Source: Protea cynaroides (lineage: Eukaryota; Streptophyta; Magnoliopsida; Proteales; Proteaceae). Taken from it: a stretch of 64,000 nt of DNA. Where the stretch lies: positions 52,652,914 through 52,716,913 of the forward strand of contig CM053267.1 in NCBI GenBank assembly GCA_028583415.1. The letters are read 5' to 3'. Made by a program: the position numbers and the translations under genes. The notes under the pieces are model-generated. The model saw nothing but the letters and a program-made list of their open reading frames with translations, was not told the origin of the DNA and ran no database searches. Below are positions 1 to 11,700 of the stretch, piece by piece (position 1 is the stretch's first letter; every line of letters starts with the position of its first letter).

Positions 1-59
1 GTCATTACAAAACTGTATGTATACAACAAAATAATGACAGAAAATAACTTTATTTCGAG

Positions 60-1956
60 GAGTCAAAACTTTATATTGCAATATCATAAATAAAACATTT
101 AAAAAATTTAATGATTTACATAGTCCCTTATGATCCACGTGAACTACATACACCTTGGGCGGAAGCCCTTTAGTGAAAGGATCAACTATCATATCATCAG
201 TGTCAATATGTTCTATCTGAACGCAACGAACTCGAATGTCTTCTTTAACAACAAAATATTTTATCTCAATGTGTCGACAGTGACTCACTGAGCATATATT
301 GTTAGAGACACGTACTGTTGTAGTATTGTCACAGAGATCCTTATAGGTCTTTCAATAGAACTTATGACCTCAAAACTGTGATAAACTGCCTCAACCATAA
401 TGCCTGAGTAATTGCTTTATAGCAAGCCACCACTTCTGCTTTAATAATAGAAGAAGCTATCTTAGGTTGCTTTACGCTGCGCCAAGACACTACTCCTCTA
501 ACAAACAAAAATGAAGCCAGAAGTATGCTTCCTTGTATCTCCACATTTAGCAAAATCTAAATCTGAGTAACTGATTAATTTCAAAACATCAACATGTCTA
601 TATATGAATATGTGATCCTTGATGCCCTGTAGGTACCTCAGTACTTTCTTTGCTATTGTCCAATGTGGCAAACTAGGGTTCTTTTGAAACCTACCTAATA
701 CTCCCACTGAATATGAGATGTTAGTTCTGGTACAAACCTGAACATACATCAAACTGCCTACTTCTGATGCATAAGGGATATTTTACATTGTCTGCGATTT
801 CAGATTGGACTTTGGACATTGCTCCAGACTAAGTCTGTCTCCTTTAACAAGAGGTGCTACACTTGATGAATATTGCTTCATCTTGAACCGTTGCAAAACT
901 TTGTCAATATAACCCTTCTAAGACAGTCCTAAGGTCTTAAGAAACATGTCCATGTGAATCTCTATGCCTAAGACATTGGAGGCTTCACCCATATCATTTA
1001 TGTCAAAGTTTTAGGTCAAGAAATATTTAGTCTCGTGTAGCATCCCTAGATCATTGCTAGCTATAAGAATGCCATCCACATATAACACTAGTATGGTGAA
1101 ACTAGTTCCCTTGATCTTTATGTAAATGCATTGATTAGCTCGATTCTCCACAAAACCGTAGGAAGTAATCGTGCTATCAAATTTCAAATACCACTATCGG
1201 GAAGCTTGTTTCAATCCATATATGGATCTCTTAAGCTTGCATACTAGAAGATCACATTTATCCGAAGTAAAACCCTTCAAGTTGATCCATGTATACCTCC
1301 TCAATCAGATCACCATTCAAAAATGCTATCTTGACATCCATCTAGTGCAGCTCAAGATCATAGTGAGCCACCAGTGCCATAATGATCCCCAAAGAATCTT
1401 TTATAGACACGGACGAAAAGGTTTATTTATAATCAATGTTAGCCTTCTGATTATAACCTTCTGTCACAAGTTGAACCTTGTATCTTTCAATATTGCTATG
1501 TGGGTCCCTTTTAGTTTTGAAAACCCATTTACACCCTACAGTTGAGGTGTCCTTACGCAATTCTACAAGTCCCCATACTAGATTCTTTGACATGGATTCT
1601 ATTTCATCCTTCATGGCACCATGCCATAAAATGGTATCTATACAACCCATAGCCCGTGAAAATAATATCGGATCATCACTTAATCCAATATTAGTTTCAC
1701 AGTTTTGGAGATACACTTCATAATCTGAAGGGATTGCCGATTTTCTCTTGCTTGAGGATCTCCTTAAAACTTGTGGCTCAAGATTGGTTTCTTGATTCTG
1801 GACCACAGGTTCAAACGACAACTAGTTCCTGATGTGGTGTATCTTGATGTGGTAATTCATCATGAATAGGTAGTGTTGTTCATGAACCACAGGTACTATT
1901 GGTAAAGGGATAAATCCCTGACCACTAGATGTAGAAGGAATTTTCGATACATCTTG
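60..1956 (-). pseudogene. copia reverse transcriptase-RNase H region, broken
   Basis: RT fragments: 1423-1821 encodes the palm start (GCKWVFKTKRDP...), and about 1068-1085 encodes YVDG where an active enzyme has YVDD. The RNase H part shows the tail of the copia connection/RNase H domain at 498-752 (SDLDFAKCGDTRKHTSGF) and SWRSVKQPKIASSIIKAEVV at 362-553. The C-terminal DPFTKG motif is near 160-190. Several in-frame stops and frame changes separate these pieces. Both the stops and the D-to-G change rule out an active polymerase. Confidence 0.9.
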
Positions 1957-2924
1957 TTAATTGAACTCAATATTTCGACTCTGTATACTCCCACTGTTGT
2001 CGTCATCCTCTAGAAACTTGGGAACTTTAGACTCTATAATGGTAAGACTATATGAGGGACAATAAAACTTATAACCCTTTGATCTTTCAGAATAGCCAAT
2101 GAAATATCCACTGACTATTCTAGGGTCCAACTTCTGAAGATGTGGATTGTAAACTCTTATTTCAGCTTGACAGCCCCATGTGTGAGTATGGTTCAAACTA
2201 GGTTTCCATCCATTCCATAACTCAAAAGGAGTTTTGGGAACCGACTTGGATGGTATCCTATTCAAGATATATACCGTTGTTATAAGAGCTTCACTCCACA
2301 ATTTCAAAGGTAGATTAGAGTTACTAATCATACTCCTGACCATATCCATAATTGTATGGTTCCTTCTTTTAGCAACACCATTTAGATCCAGAGATCCAGG
2401 CATGGTAAATTGTGGTACAATACCTTGCTCTTGAAGATACCGTGTAAATGGGCTAGGTCTTTGACCATATTCTGTGGTTCTATCGTAGTATTCCCCTTTT
2501 CTATCTGATCTCACGATCTTGATCACTTTTCTAGTCTGTTTCTCTACTTCTGTCTTGAAGTTCTTAAAGGCTTCTAATGCCTCATCTTTATGAACTAAAA
2601 GATAGAGATACATGAATCTAGAATGGTCATCAATGAAGGAGATAAAGTATCTCTGACCATTCAAACAAGGAGTGAAAAATGAATCACAGATATCTGTATG
2701 TATGATTTCTAATAGTTCATTTGACCTTCTGGCACCTTTCTTGGCTTTGTTAATCTGCTTTCCCTTGATGCAGTCCACACGTAATCCTAGATCAGTGGAA
2801 TCAAGAGTCTCAAGGATTCCATCATTCAGTAATCTTTTAATTCTGTCACTAGATATGTGACATAAACTAAGATGCCACAACTGAGATGATTTCTCATTCA
2901 CATTCATTCTCTTTTGACCAATAT
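1957..2924 (-). pseudogene. copia GAG-pre-integrase and integrase core, inactive
   Basis: An open frame on the minus strand encodes the pre-integrase zinc-binding part (QLWHLSLCHIS) and then the integrase core. The first acidic residue is in IHTDICDSF and the second in IVRSDRKGEYY. The third, normally the E of N-G-V-A-E-R-K-N, is K here (NGVAKRRNHT), so the DDE triad is lost. The C-terminal part (GYFIGYSERSKGYKFY) is the usual copia pattern. The reading frame runs on into the adjoining solo LTR, which supplies a false N terminus. The right copy has the same E-to-K change. Confidence 0.9.
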
Positions 2925-5223
2925 TGTCACACCCCATTTCCGCACTATGCAGAATGGTGTGATGAACCGCTAACAAACCAACGGTTCAACCAGGATCTCG
3001 AGTAGGCTGTATCCGTGATATCTAAACTCCATACATCCACATTCATAATCAGAGTAAATATATAATAGCGGAAGTCTTATAGTAAAATGAACAGAGAATC
3101 TACTGTGGTATTAATATTTAAATAACAAATTATTCTGTATCAACTGAGACATAAATAAATATCAAATACATGTCCATAGTAAATCCAAGTAAGAAAACTA
3201 AGAAAATATCTAATCAAATACACATGAGTTGTACTCGCAAGAGGAGTCATGTGTATCCACTTCAGCTTCAACTTTCATCGTCGCAACGTTCCCGTACCCC
3301 GGAGCGTTTACATAATCTTCAACGGTATAACCTGCATCATCAACTAAAAATATTCAACGTCGAGGGGTGAGCACACATCATGGCTCAGTGAGCAAACAAA
3401 ATAATGCAACAGTACATATGCATGCAATCAATTCATATATTTGGTCTGGTTTATAGTTTGCAATGCGCAATAGAAAGGTTGGGTGGTCAAAGGTTAACGT
3501 TTATTGACCCCGCCTCTATACACAGGGTGTGGAAGTCCGCCTAAAGGTTAACGTTTATTGTCGTCCCCATCCACCCTAATCATGAACATTATACAACAAA
3601 TGTTAACGTTTATTGCTGTATAGTGCCATACCAACACGTAAGCCCCTGCTGGCGAGGGCTTGCAACTAACCAATCCTAATGCCATACAGTGTATCCAAGG
3701 CCTCACCCCAACATCTCTCAGAATGTCCATAGAGATAGAGCTAAAGCCCCCCGGTAGAGTTAGAGACTACAAGGACCGAGACCACCTCCCTTGATACTCT
3801 ACGACATAATAGTTCTGGTAAAATAATGGCGATACGAAGATGCTAATGTACAAGACTTGAGTTAAAGATAGAGCTAAGATGCTGAGACCCGTCAAAGGTT
3901 AACGTTTATTGACTTTCTCATCACACCTCCCCTGATACTCGCTCGCATCAAGTACACCAACCACACAAACAATCACATGCCTATTCCTATCATCATCATC
4001 ATCATCATCATCATCATGTTATAAACAATAAAGTAAATATGCATGAATAGGTAATAGAAATATTGGATGACATGTTGTATGCACATTACAAGCATAGTCG
4101 CATAGAATCAAACATGGCATTGGACTCAAGAAAAGAGAAAATAGTTTGTTATTAACCAATTAGTTTAGAGTTTTGTTTTCTCACCTTAGCTTGCTAATAG
4201 ATACTCTTCCAAGCTTTAGAATCACCTTTATAATGTTATTATATTGCTAGAAGACCTAACAAAGTCGATAGAATTTAATTAGAATTAATTTCAAATTTAA
4301 AAACCATTCTGTTAACTGAGGGTCGGAGGTAGGGTCGGAGTCATGATCGACCCTGGGTGCGACCCTCCCCAAATCTGAACTTCCTGAACACTGAGGGTCG
4401 ATACTCAGGATCACATAGGGTCGGATGGTCATCGACCCTCTGTGCGACCTTCGGTGGTTTTGGTCAATTTTTCTCCTTTTAGTCCATGCTTCATGCTTGG
4501 GGTCCTATGGCTTGCTCCTACAGTCCATTTAACATGCGTTTCATGGTCTAGAATCATGAATCATCCAGCCAAATAGCTTTCATGTATTCTCTCATGGTTT
4601 TTCATGAAAACCTAACCATGGGTTGACGGTTTGGGTTTCTCCGAGATCACATTCTCATCATTATCTAACCTAAGGCCTATAGAAACTCATGGAATTAGTA
4701 TCCATACCTGAGAAGAACACTCCTTCTCTGCAACTCTTTTCCTTTTGCTTTCTTCGCTACCTTGTTTCTCTTCTTCTTCACTTCCTTCTCTTCTCTTTCT
4801 CTCAATTCGATTAGGGTTGTAAAAGGAGTGAAGGAGGCTTAGGAACGTCCTTTAAATAGAGTAGAAACATCCTAAATAAGTCCCTTTGAGATTAGGAAAG
4901 AATCCCAATCGAAATTTTAGAAATTTTCTAATTTTAGTTTCGACGGCAACTGAGGGTCGATGGGAGGGTCGATGATCCCGTAGACCCTAGGTTTCTAATG
5001 TGTCCGACCCTCCCTGTAAAACAGAGGGTCTGACTTTCTGTCTTGGGGGGGTCCGACCCTCCCTTGTTGGGTATGCGACCCTCTCCCTAATTTAGGTGTT
5101 TTTTGGTCAATTTGATACCTGGGATCACGATCTCCTTTACGCCCTTGGTCCATTTGACTCAACCATGATGGGTAAACCTGGTTCAAGGTGGTAAGACCGG
5201 GTTAGTTTGATACGGGTCTTACA
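2925..5223 (-). mobile_element. solo LTR nested in the copia element (left copy)
   Basis: On the minus strand the insert begins TGTAAGACCCG and ends GGGTGTGACA, the TG...CA form of an LTR. It is flanked by AATAT on both sides (2920-2924 and 5224-5228), a clean 5-bp target duplication. I see no PBS, PPT, gag or pol inside, so a solo LTR is the simplest reading; a non-autonomous element is the alternative. It contains an ATC microsatellite near 3983-4017, a cluster of GGGTCG/CGACCC words, and four copies of AATAAACGTTAACCTTTG. Its right-hand counterpart is 58450-60757. Confidence 0.85.
3488..3911 (-). repeat. four copies of the AATAAACGTTAACCTTTG motif
   Basis: Near-identical 19-bp copies lie at 3488-3506, 3542-3560, 3597-3615 and 3893-3911, all in the same orientation inside the solo LTR. 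The core AACGTTAAC contains two overlapping palindromes (AACGTT and GTTAAC). The same four copies occur in the right-hand LTR. Confidence 0.85.
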
Positions 5224-5228
5224 AATAT

Positions 5229-5765
5229 TGTTTACAGAGAGTAGACTACTTTCATATGTTAGATCTAGATTTAAGAGAAATAAACCATCTATTAAAGAAG
5301 CTGTACCAATTATTACATTGTTTTTCAAAATCTTTAAAACCGTACCAGAAAAATTAAACACATAATCCAAAGGTGTCAATTTGGAAATAGAAACCAGGTT
5401 CTTTGAAAAAGATGGAACATAAAAGGTATCTCCTAAATCCAACACAAATCCGGATTGCAGCACTAATCTGTAGACTCCAACAGCTTCCACTTGAGATTGC
5501 ATCTGGTTTCGTGAATGGATGTGTCTCTTATTTTCCTTCGAAAGCTTTGTTTGCAGAAAACCCTGCAAGGTATTAGCAACATGGATTGTTGATCCAGAAT
5601 CAATCCACCAATTATTTGAATGAGAATCAATAAAATTAGACACAGGACATACAAAAGAGTATAAGGAATTATCTTTCTTTTCCAACTAGTTTATGTACTT
5701 GGGGCAATCTTTCTTCATATGTCCTTTCTTCCTGCAGAAGAAGCACTTGGGAAGAGCTTTGGTAC
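5229..5765 (-). pseudogene. copia zinc knuckle and aspartic protease region
   Basis: Reading on the minus strand, a CCHC knuckle (FFCRKKGHMKKDCPKY) near 5695-5750 is followed by WWIDSGSTIHVAN near 5580-5620, the retroviral-type protease active site (D-S-G). The frame then stays open to the insertion point at 5228. A stop just after the knuckle (KYINxLEKK in the right copy) separates nucleocapsid and protease here. The nested LTR cuts the polyprotein in two at its downstream end. Confidence 0.88.
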
Positions 5766-5799
5766 CATCATTCTTTATTGGTACATCCCTTATTCTTTT

Positions 5800-6430
5800 T
5801 CTTGAAGGACTTATTTTTTCCTTTGTAACTAGAACTGATGGCTAGATGTGCACTTTCCATATTGTTTGCCTTAAGTCTCCCCTCTTCTTGTCCACACATG
5901 TTCAGTAACTCATTTACTATCCACTTTGTCTTTTGTGTATTATAAGATATCTTAAAAGTATCATATTGCTATGGGAGAGAATTAAATATAAATGTCACTA
6001 ATAAATTCTCTTGTATGTCAATATCCAAAATTTTCAGCTTAGAAGTCAAATCCCTCATGTGCATGATATGCTCACGCATGTTTTTCTTACCATTGTACTT
6101 TATGGTGCTTAACTGCTCTAATAAGGTGCAGCCTAATGCCTTGTCAGCACTTTCGAACTAAGCTTCAATTGCCTTTATGTATTCTTGAGCAGTTTTACAT
6201 TCAGGAATTGAACCTCTGATGCTCTTATCAATATTATTCATGACAATCATTAAGCTTAATCTATTAGACCGTTTCCACTTTTCATGGTGAGCAATTTGAG
6301 TTGGCGTACTAAATTTCGTAAGAGCAGCAGGTTGATCCTCACGAAGCGCCAAATCCAAATCCATGCACCCTAGAGTTATATACACCTTTTCTTTCCAATC
6401 TAGATAGTTTTCCCCAGTAAGCATTGGGAG
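5800..6430 (-). pseudogene. copia gag, broken
   Basis: The strand encodes MLTGENYLDWKEKVYITLG at 6368-6424, the typical plant copia gag start (L-x-G-x-N-Y-x-x-W). It continues to PECKTAQEYIKAIEA, where a stop replaces the expected Q, and the homology goes on through the region coding NYLPxQYDTFKISYNTQK to about 5800. The same stop occurs in the right copy, so it is older than the duplication. Confidence 0.88.
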
Positions 6431-8071
6431 AGTGTTCTGGTTATAAACTGTAACAAAAAATTAGGAAATTTAGATTTATTGGCAAACAATTTTATACTGA
6501 CATCATCCCACGTCAATAATTAGTAACACACTAAAATTAATTATAATCTACCTGTGGGCTAAACTTATAATCAATTTTAGTATGTAAAACTTTACATTAA
6601 GTTGATTGACATCAAACTTAAGTGACAGACTGATGTATACTATAAAATTACCTGTGAGCTAAGATTATAGTCTACATCTGTCTAGGTTTGTATTAATAAG
6701 ACTAGAATGCTACACTACGATTCAGAAGGTTGTTCCACACCTGTAGGCAGAAGAAGGCTCACACTGTCTTGCAGTTTCACATTCTACCTTATTCCATCTT
6801 CTCACATAAGAAAAGAATATTTTTCTGTGGGGATAATATCTAGTCCCAATGCAAAAGATATAATTTTCTGATGCCTACCACTAGAAGGGTATTTCATTCT
6901 TTTATGACATCCTTAAATAAGCACTTAATTATATGTGTTAAAAATAAAACTAATTATTTTCTTGATTTTAACACATAACGTTATTATAAAGGCATATTTG
7001 TCATCTATGACATCTTGAAAAACACACTTATATGTGTTAAAAATAAACCTAATGGTTTTCTTGATTTTTAACACAACTTTATTATAAGGGCATTTTATTC
7101 ATTTATGACATCATTTAAACAAATATTCATAAATGTTAATATAAGCCTAATAATCTTAAAAGAGTTCCTAATGGTTTATTCTTTTATTTAACACTGACTT
7201 TTAATGGCGTTTGTTACTGTCACTAAAACAGTGACTCAAAACAACCTCACTGTATTTATATATTTACTGGCGTTTATTCTGTAATGTCACTAAACAGTAA
7301 GATAAACATTCTGTTATGTATATCTATATACAGTAGCGTTCTAGTGCTTAATTCATTCTGCTATGTCATAGATACAGTGACGTTCTGTCTGTAAATGTCA
7401 CTAAAAAGAAACTGGGACTTTTAGCGACGTTCAGAACACACTGTCATAACAAATGCAGTCACTGTTCTTTTGATTTTTAGCGACGTACAGAACGAACTGC
7501 CATAAAAAATTGCAGTCACTAAATAGTGATGTTCGGTTCATAACTAAACGTATGGTGATATGCAATGAAAAACATTCAAAATTATTAAATGTCAACAAGC
7601 ATATATAACAAAATCACCCGGTTTAATAGTTCTTGGTCAGGCCAAAACAAACCGAATCGAAACGGTTCTTACCGGCCCACCCAAACTGGTCCATATTCGG
7701 GACATAAAATGAGGCTTCGGGTCAACCCGTATGGGTATTTGGTTCGGGTCTCGGGTTGACCGGAGAAAACAGAAGTAGACATAGTGGGTTTGGGTTGGTT
7801 CGGTTCAACCAGTAACCGGGTTGGTTTTATCCAGTTCATTTTTTTAACCGGGTTGAACCGATACTACTTTAAAACCCTAATTTCTATTACATATACCCAA
7901 AAATTCCTTCAAATTTACAATTTTTGCCATCGTTATGATTTTCAACTTCTTCTCTCTTATCAGACCACCGAAACTTGGAGTAGCGCTGAGGACCTTGCGG
8001 GAACATCCAGCAGTCCCCAACCATAAACCGACGAGGACGCCGTTCACCACTAGAGCACCTCCAGTGTGACC
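6431..8071 (-). other. copia 5' leader, with hairpin array and an unassigned insert
   Basis: This untranslated stretch lies between the 5' LTR and gag. It is AT-rich near gag, with repeated TTTTTAACACATA-like words at 6930-7180. It holds an array of hairpin units at about 7205-7545, and a GGTTCGGGT/AACCCG-rich part at 7620-7870. Short ORFs at 7784-8083 drift between copies and match nothing I recognise. No convincing primer-binding site follows the LTR. Confidence 0.6.
7205..7545. repeat. hairpin array in the copia leader (left copy)
   Basis: About six degenerate units each begin TTTAGYGAC and end GTCRCTAAA (or the reverse), so every unit is itself an imperfect palindrome. Unit length is roughly 30-50 bp. 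The words resemble the subterminal repeats of plant CACTA transposons, which is one possible origin. Confidence 0.7.
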
Positions 8072-8378
8072 TGTTCCAACCATTGTCCGTCCAACTGATG
8101 TTGTCTTCTGATGTACTCTGATATGCCCTGCTTCATAAACAAAAGAGAAGAGAGAGTGGAAGGATTTCTATGCACTGACTGTATTCCCAGACAGAGAACA
8201 TTATAGAGTTCTCAAATTTCTATTAGAGTGCACAGGACCCTACCCATTAGTATTTATAGATCAAACGTCTCCTTCCATCAAGGATGAACGATGATCTGGG
8301 TGCCACATGTCTTAGGATCCTAATGCTAATCATCCAACTTAGGTGGGGCCAGGTGGTATGTGGGCCACCCAACTTATA
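8072..8378 (-). repeat. copia 5' LTR (left copy)
   Basis: This 307-bp LTR is read from 8378 down to 8072. The terminal TG has mutated (TATAAG instead of TGTAAG), and it ends GGAACA. It includes a TATAAATA promoter element near 8250. The inner boundary is uncertain: a degenerate tRNA-Met-like primer site (GCATATCAGAGT) about 50 bp earlier could mean the LTR proper is shorter. Counterparts: 34646-34951, 55280-55586, and the 3' LTRs at 36367-36673 and 25821-26108. Confidence 0.8.
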
Positions 8379-9822
8379 ATCCCATCATCAAAGGGTATTT
8401 TAGGCTAATAAATTAGGATATGTATAAAAAAAAAAAAGCAAAAAAAGCAAAAGCAGAGTTCATTTTCTAAAACAACGAAGCGAGAACTGAGGGTTAGAGA
8501 GAGAGGGTCGAGAGCAGAGAAAGAGGGAAGAAGAAGAAGAAGATGGTGGCGATGGTGATGGCGGTGGTTTAGTGCGACGGCGAAGGTGGTTTAGAGCGAC
8601 GGTGACGGCGGCGATCGGGTGCGACGATTGCGGCGGTAGAAACTCTAAACAGCTGATTCGGTTTGACATATCGAAATATGAAATTCCTTTTAGTATTTTG
8701 GAAAGAACAACTTCAGATCTAGCTTCAGATCTGGTTTTTTGATGTTTTATTTTGGCGATTCCAACGTTATTCCAAATGTCAATTGTTTTCTCCGGCGTAG
8801 TATTTCTCAGATCTGGTTCTTGAATCCAGATCTGAAATTTAGTTTTCTCCTCTCCAACAACCGAAGGTGGATCCTCTGAAGTTCTTGAAGGGAAGTTTCT
8901 AAAATGTAGTTCGATGGCGACGATAACCGGCAGCAAGTAATCAGATCTGGCTGTATTCTTGGATGATTTGAAGAAAGAAATCAAGAATAGACGAAGAAAC
9001 AGAAACATAAAAAGGTTCGGGTTTCTAGATTCATTTTGTTTTTTTTTTTTTATATATATATAAGCTTACCTACATCGTCTTTAATTATAGCTGATCTTGA
9101 ATTTTTTTTTTTTTTGCAATTACAATATTTCAATCCTTTTCTGGTTTTTTTTTTATTTTTATTTTTATTTTGATCTGTTATGTAGTTAAGAATCAGTGAT
9201 GAACCGAGTTTATTTGATTCATTGTTCCAAACTCTCCGATTCAAGGCTTCTGATTTGCTTTGTAGTTAATGACTGACGATATCAAATTCTTCAATCTGTT
9301 TATGGTCCTGATGGTATCGATTTTGGCTACGATGTTACATCCTTAATCTGTTTACATTGTTTACATTTGTTAATTTTACTCTAAATTTATACAATTACCG
9401 TACCGATGAAATTTTAGATAAAGTGCATGATCCGATTGATTTAAATCCTAGTAGAACTTATTTTGATTCTTGATATGCAGAACCATGACATTCTTCTTAT
9501 ATTTTTTTCTTTTTTTTGTTCCATATCATTTTTTTTTTGGTATAGCCATCATGAAAACCGTTTGAATTTTTCAGAAATAATCCATTGCAATGTTGGTACA
9601 TTTTCAATAAAGTTAACATGATTAGCTTAATGAAACTCTGTTGAGAGAAGTTGGATTTATGTCTAGATGCGTTAAGGTTGTTAAAGGATTCTAGATTCGG
9701 CCAATAACCAATGTGGTTATATTGAAAATTTGATTCTGGAATACCTGTAGAAATAAGAAAGACAGATTGGAAAATATTATACATGATCCTAGGGTAGATT
9801 GGTCAAGATGGACATTTTCTGA
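8379..9822. other. block A, no gene recognised (left)
   Basis: The plus strand has a GA-rich, then GGC/GCG-rich stretch at 8490-8640 resembling a 5' UTR, followed by AT-rich sequence with T tracts at 9040-9160. A minus-strand frame at 8460-9008 is 182 codons here, but its counterparts are only 113 and 78 codons in the other two copies, so it is not under constraint. I see no splice-consistent gene. Confidence 0.5.
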
Positions 9823-9984
9823 GAAGTTGAATATTGGGAAGCTCATATGAGCGATTTTGGGACTGCTCGCATGTTTGGAATTCAGTCCAATACTGAAATC
9901 AACATTGCCACATCATCGGTTTTTGGAAGCACCACTGAATATTTGATACCAGAGGGCATCCATACGTGGTATACTTTAAGGCGA
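9823..9984 (+). pseudogene. receptor-like kinase activation-segment scrap (left)
   Basis: The frame encodes YWEAHMSDFGTARMFGI, some serines and STTEYLIPEG. This matches the activation segment of plant LRR receptor-like kinases of the FLS2 type: the magnesium-binding DFG, the TAR that follows it, and a decayed GTIGYLAPE. Only about 50 residues survive. There is no catalytic loop upstream, a stop lies just before the fragment, and the Ala-Pro-Glu end is altered. It runs straight into a gypsy integrase remnant on the same strand. Similarity is from memory of the family, but the motif is strong. Confidence 0.72.
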
Positions 9985-10580
9985 AGAACTAATCTAGCAT
10001 AGGAAAACTTCAGTTGTGGACCCCCAGGAAAATGGGCAAACCGAGGTAACTATTGAACCATTTAATATGGATTGTGTAGGCGATTAGACAGACTCAAAGG
10101 AAAATGGATAGATGAATTGCTAGGTGTCATATGGGAGTACCGAACTTCCAGTTGAACTGCGACAGGAGAAACAACTTTTGGAATTCGGTATCGAGTCAGT
10201 GATCCAATTGGAAGTCGGTGAATCCTCACACCAGGTGCTGCATTTCCATGAGGCAACCAACATCGAAGGACTTTGATCAAAGGAGCTACTAAAAGAAGTC
10301 AGAGAGAGTGAACAAATTTGAACCGCGATGTACCAGCAGTGGACAACCTCACATTGCAACTCGTGTGTCAAAGAAAGTACTTTCCAAATTGGTGACCTTG
10401 TACTCAGAAAGATGTCAGTGTCTAACCCAACGCACCAAGGCAAGTTCACATTGAATGGGGAAGGACACGTGCAAGATCATATGGGAGTCATGACACTTAA
10501 ACAAAAGGTGGAGAGAAGCATTCATTGTTTAGATATAAAAGCCCTCGGCCACTACAGAATGGGCCATTACCTTAAAAACA
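9985..10580 (+). pseudogene. Ty3/gypsy integrase C-terminal remnant (left)
   Basis: In order the strand encodes HRKTSVVDPQENGQTEVT (the gypsy integrase S-V-A-H-P-Q-x-N-G-Q-x-E-V-T motif), KGKWIDELLGVIWEYRTS (canonical K-G-x-W-x-D-E-L-x-x-V-L-W-A-Y-R-T), TATGETTFG, and after a gap STFQIGDLVLRKMSVSNP, the GPF/Y-type chromodomain-side end of integrase. Stops and frameshifts break it at several points. No RT, RNase H or LTR was found next to it. Confidence 0.85.
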
Positions 10581-10919
10581 AAAAAAAAAAAAAGGTTAAT
10601 AAAATAAATTTACTCAATCGTAATACGACCACTTTCTTCCTTCTCTTGCGGAGTCAAGGGGACTTGGGAAGTAAGGATTGGTTCAGGAGCAATAGAGGGC
10701 ATCAGAGGAGATGAGGTCCCGCTAGCTGCACACTAATCACTGGAAACTCAGCTCTCTCAGGAAACTTGGCCCGCTCTGGAACTAAGAGATCATAAGAAAC
10801 CGAAGATCGGAACGAGGAGTCTCGGATGCCCTCTCAGAAGGGTCAACCACTTCGAGGTCCTCTTCGTCCTCTTCATATTTGACATTCTCCAACCTCAAGG
10901 CCATACAATCGGCAAACTC
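10581..10919. other. spacer with A tract, no gene (left)
   Basis: An A tract of about 13 at 10580-10593 is followed by sequence whose minus strand continues the retroelement ORF region (acidic KYEEDEEDLEVVDPSE segment at about 10830-10890) with stops. Confidence 0.5.
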
Positions 10920-11700
10920 CTAGTCGGCATCCCTAGCACGAATCCAGTCATGGACAGCCTCAGCTCCCCAACAGTAATAGGATGCGGCCTCCCTCATCAC
11001 ACTCTCTGTTAGCGTTACAGAACCCTTATACTCCTCCAACGCCTTAGTTATCTTCAGCGGAATGCTCTCTCGAACCCTGGCTGTCTCGTTCTCGGCATTG
11101 CTCACCGTTACTTCTGCCAAGGCCAGATTATCCATTGCCCTATTAAGCATGGTTGACACATTTTTGGTCTGTTTCTTTTCTAGGCTGGCCAACTTAGACA
11201 CCTCATCGGCTAGACCCTTCTGGTCGGCATGTTCCCTCCCCAGAGCATAACCTTGCCCTTATCGATCGCGGTCGCCTTTATCGCCTTTACGATGTCATTA
11301 TGGTCACGGGTCTACTGCTCCATCACCTCATCTCGCTCCCTTTGCATTACGAAGAAAAGTATCTTCATATCCCAAAATTGATCCACAATGTCCACCACAA
11401 GAGAAGGATCCTACATCGACATAAAACACAACACAACAACGTACGAGAAAGATTAACAAGAACAACAGAATGGCTCGAAGACATACTGTAGTTGTATACC
11501 TAAAAAACTCGTGATGAGGCACTCCTCGTCCAACTTGGACATGTACTCTATGTCCCGAGGATGCCGCATACCCCGAGCAATCTCCTCGGCAACTCCTATG
11601 TCTCCCACAGCTGTATCATCCTTTATAACCTCCCAGCGAGGTACAAAGATCTTTTCCCCACCACAATGTTCATAAGATACCAGAAGGATCATCCTTATAA
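10830..11700 (-). pseudogene. retroelement-type coiled-coil ORF (left)
   Basis: Two minus-strand pieces, 11500-11692 (FVPRWEVIKDDTAVGD..., a W-x-V-x-x-D-D pattern) and 10920-11410 (LASLEKKQTKNVSTMLNRAMDNL..., heptad-like, then an acidic tail), are separated by 89 bp with GT and AG ends. Such ORFs accompany plant Ty3/gypsy-like elements near gag; that assignment is by pattern only. The splice does not keep frame in this copy and there are internal stops, so I call it a pseudogene. Confidence 0.55.

Larger units (their letters stand above)
1..8378 (-). mobile_element. Ty1/copia retrotransposon, left copy, decayed
   Basis: On the minus strand the element reads 5' LTR (8072-8378), leader, gag, zinc knuckle, protease, integrase, reverse transcriptase and RNase H, which is the Ty1/copia order. 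The 3' end and 3' LTR lie beyond the window edge. Stops and frameshifts break every domain, so it is not autonomous. A 2.3-kb solo LTR (2925-5223) sits between protease and integrase. It is the reverse-complement counterpart of 55280-63681, with differences of a few percent. Confidence 0.93.

Noticed and set aside
8460..9008. 182-codon minus-strand ORF with hydrophobic N terminus
   Set aside because: Counterparts are 113 and 78 codons because of shifts and stops, and there is no domain, so it is probably accidental.
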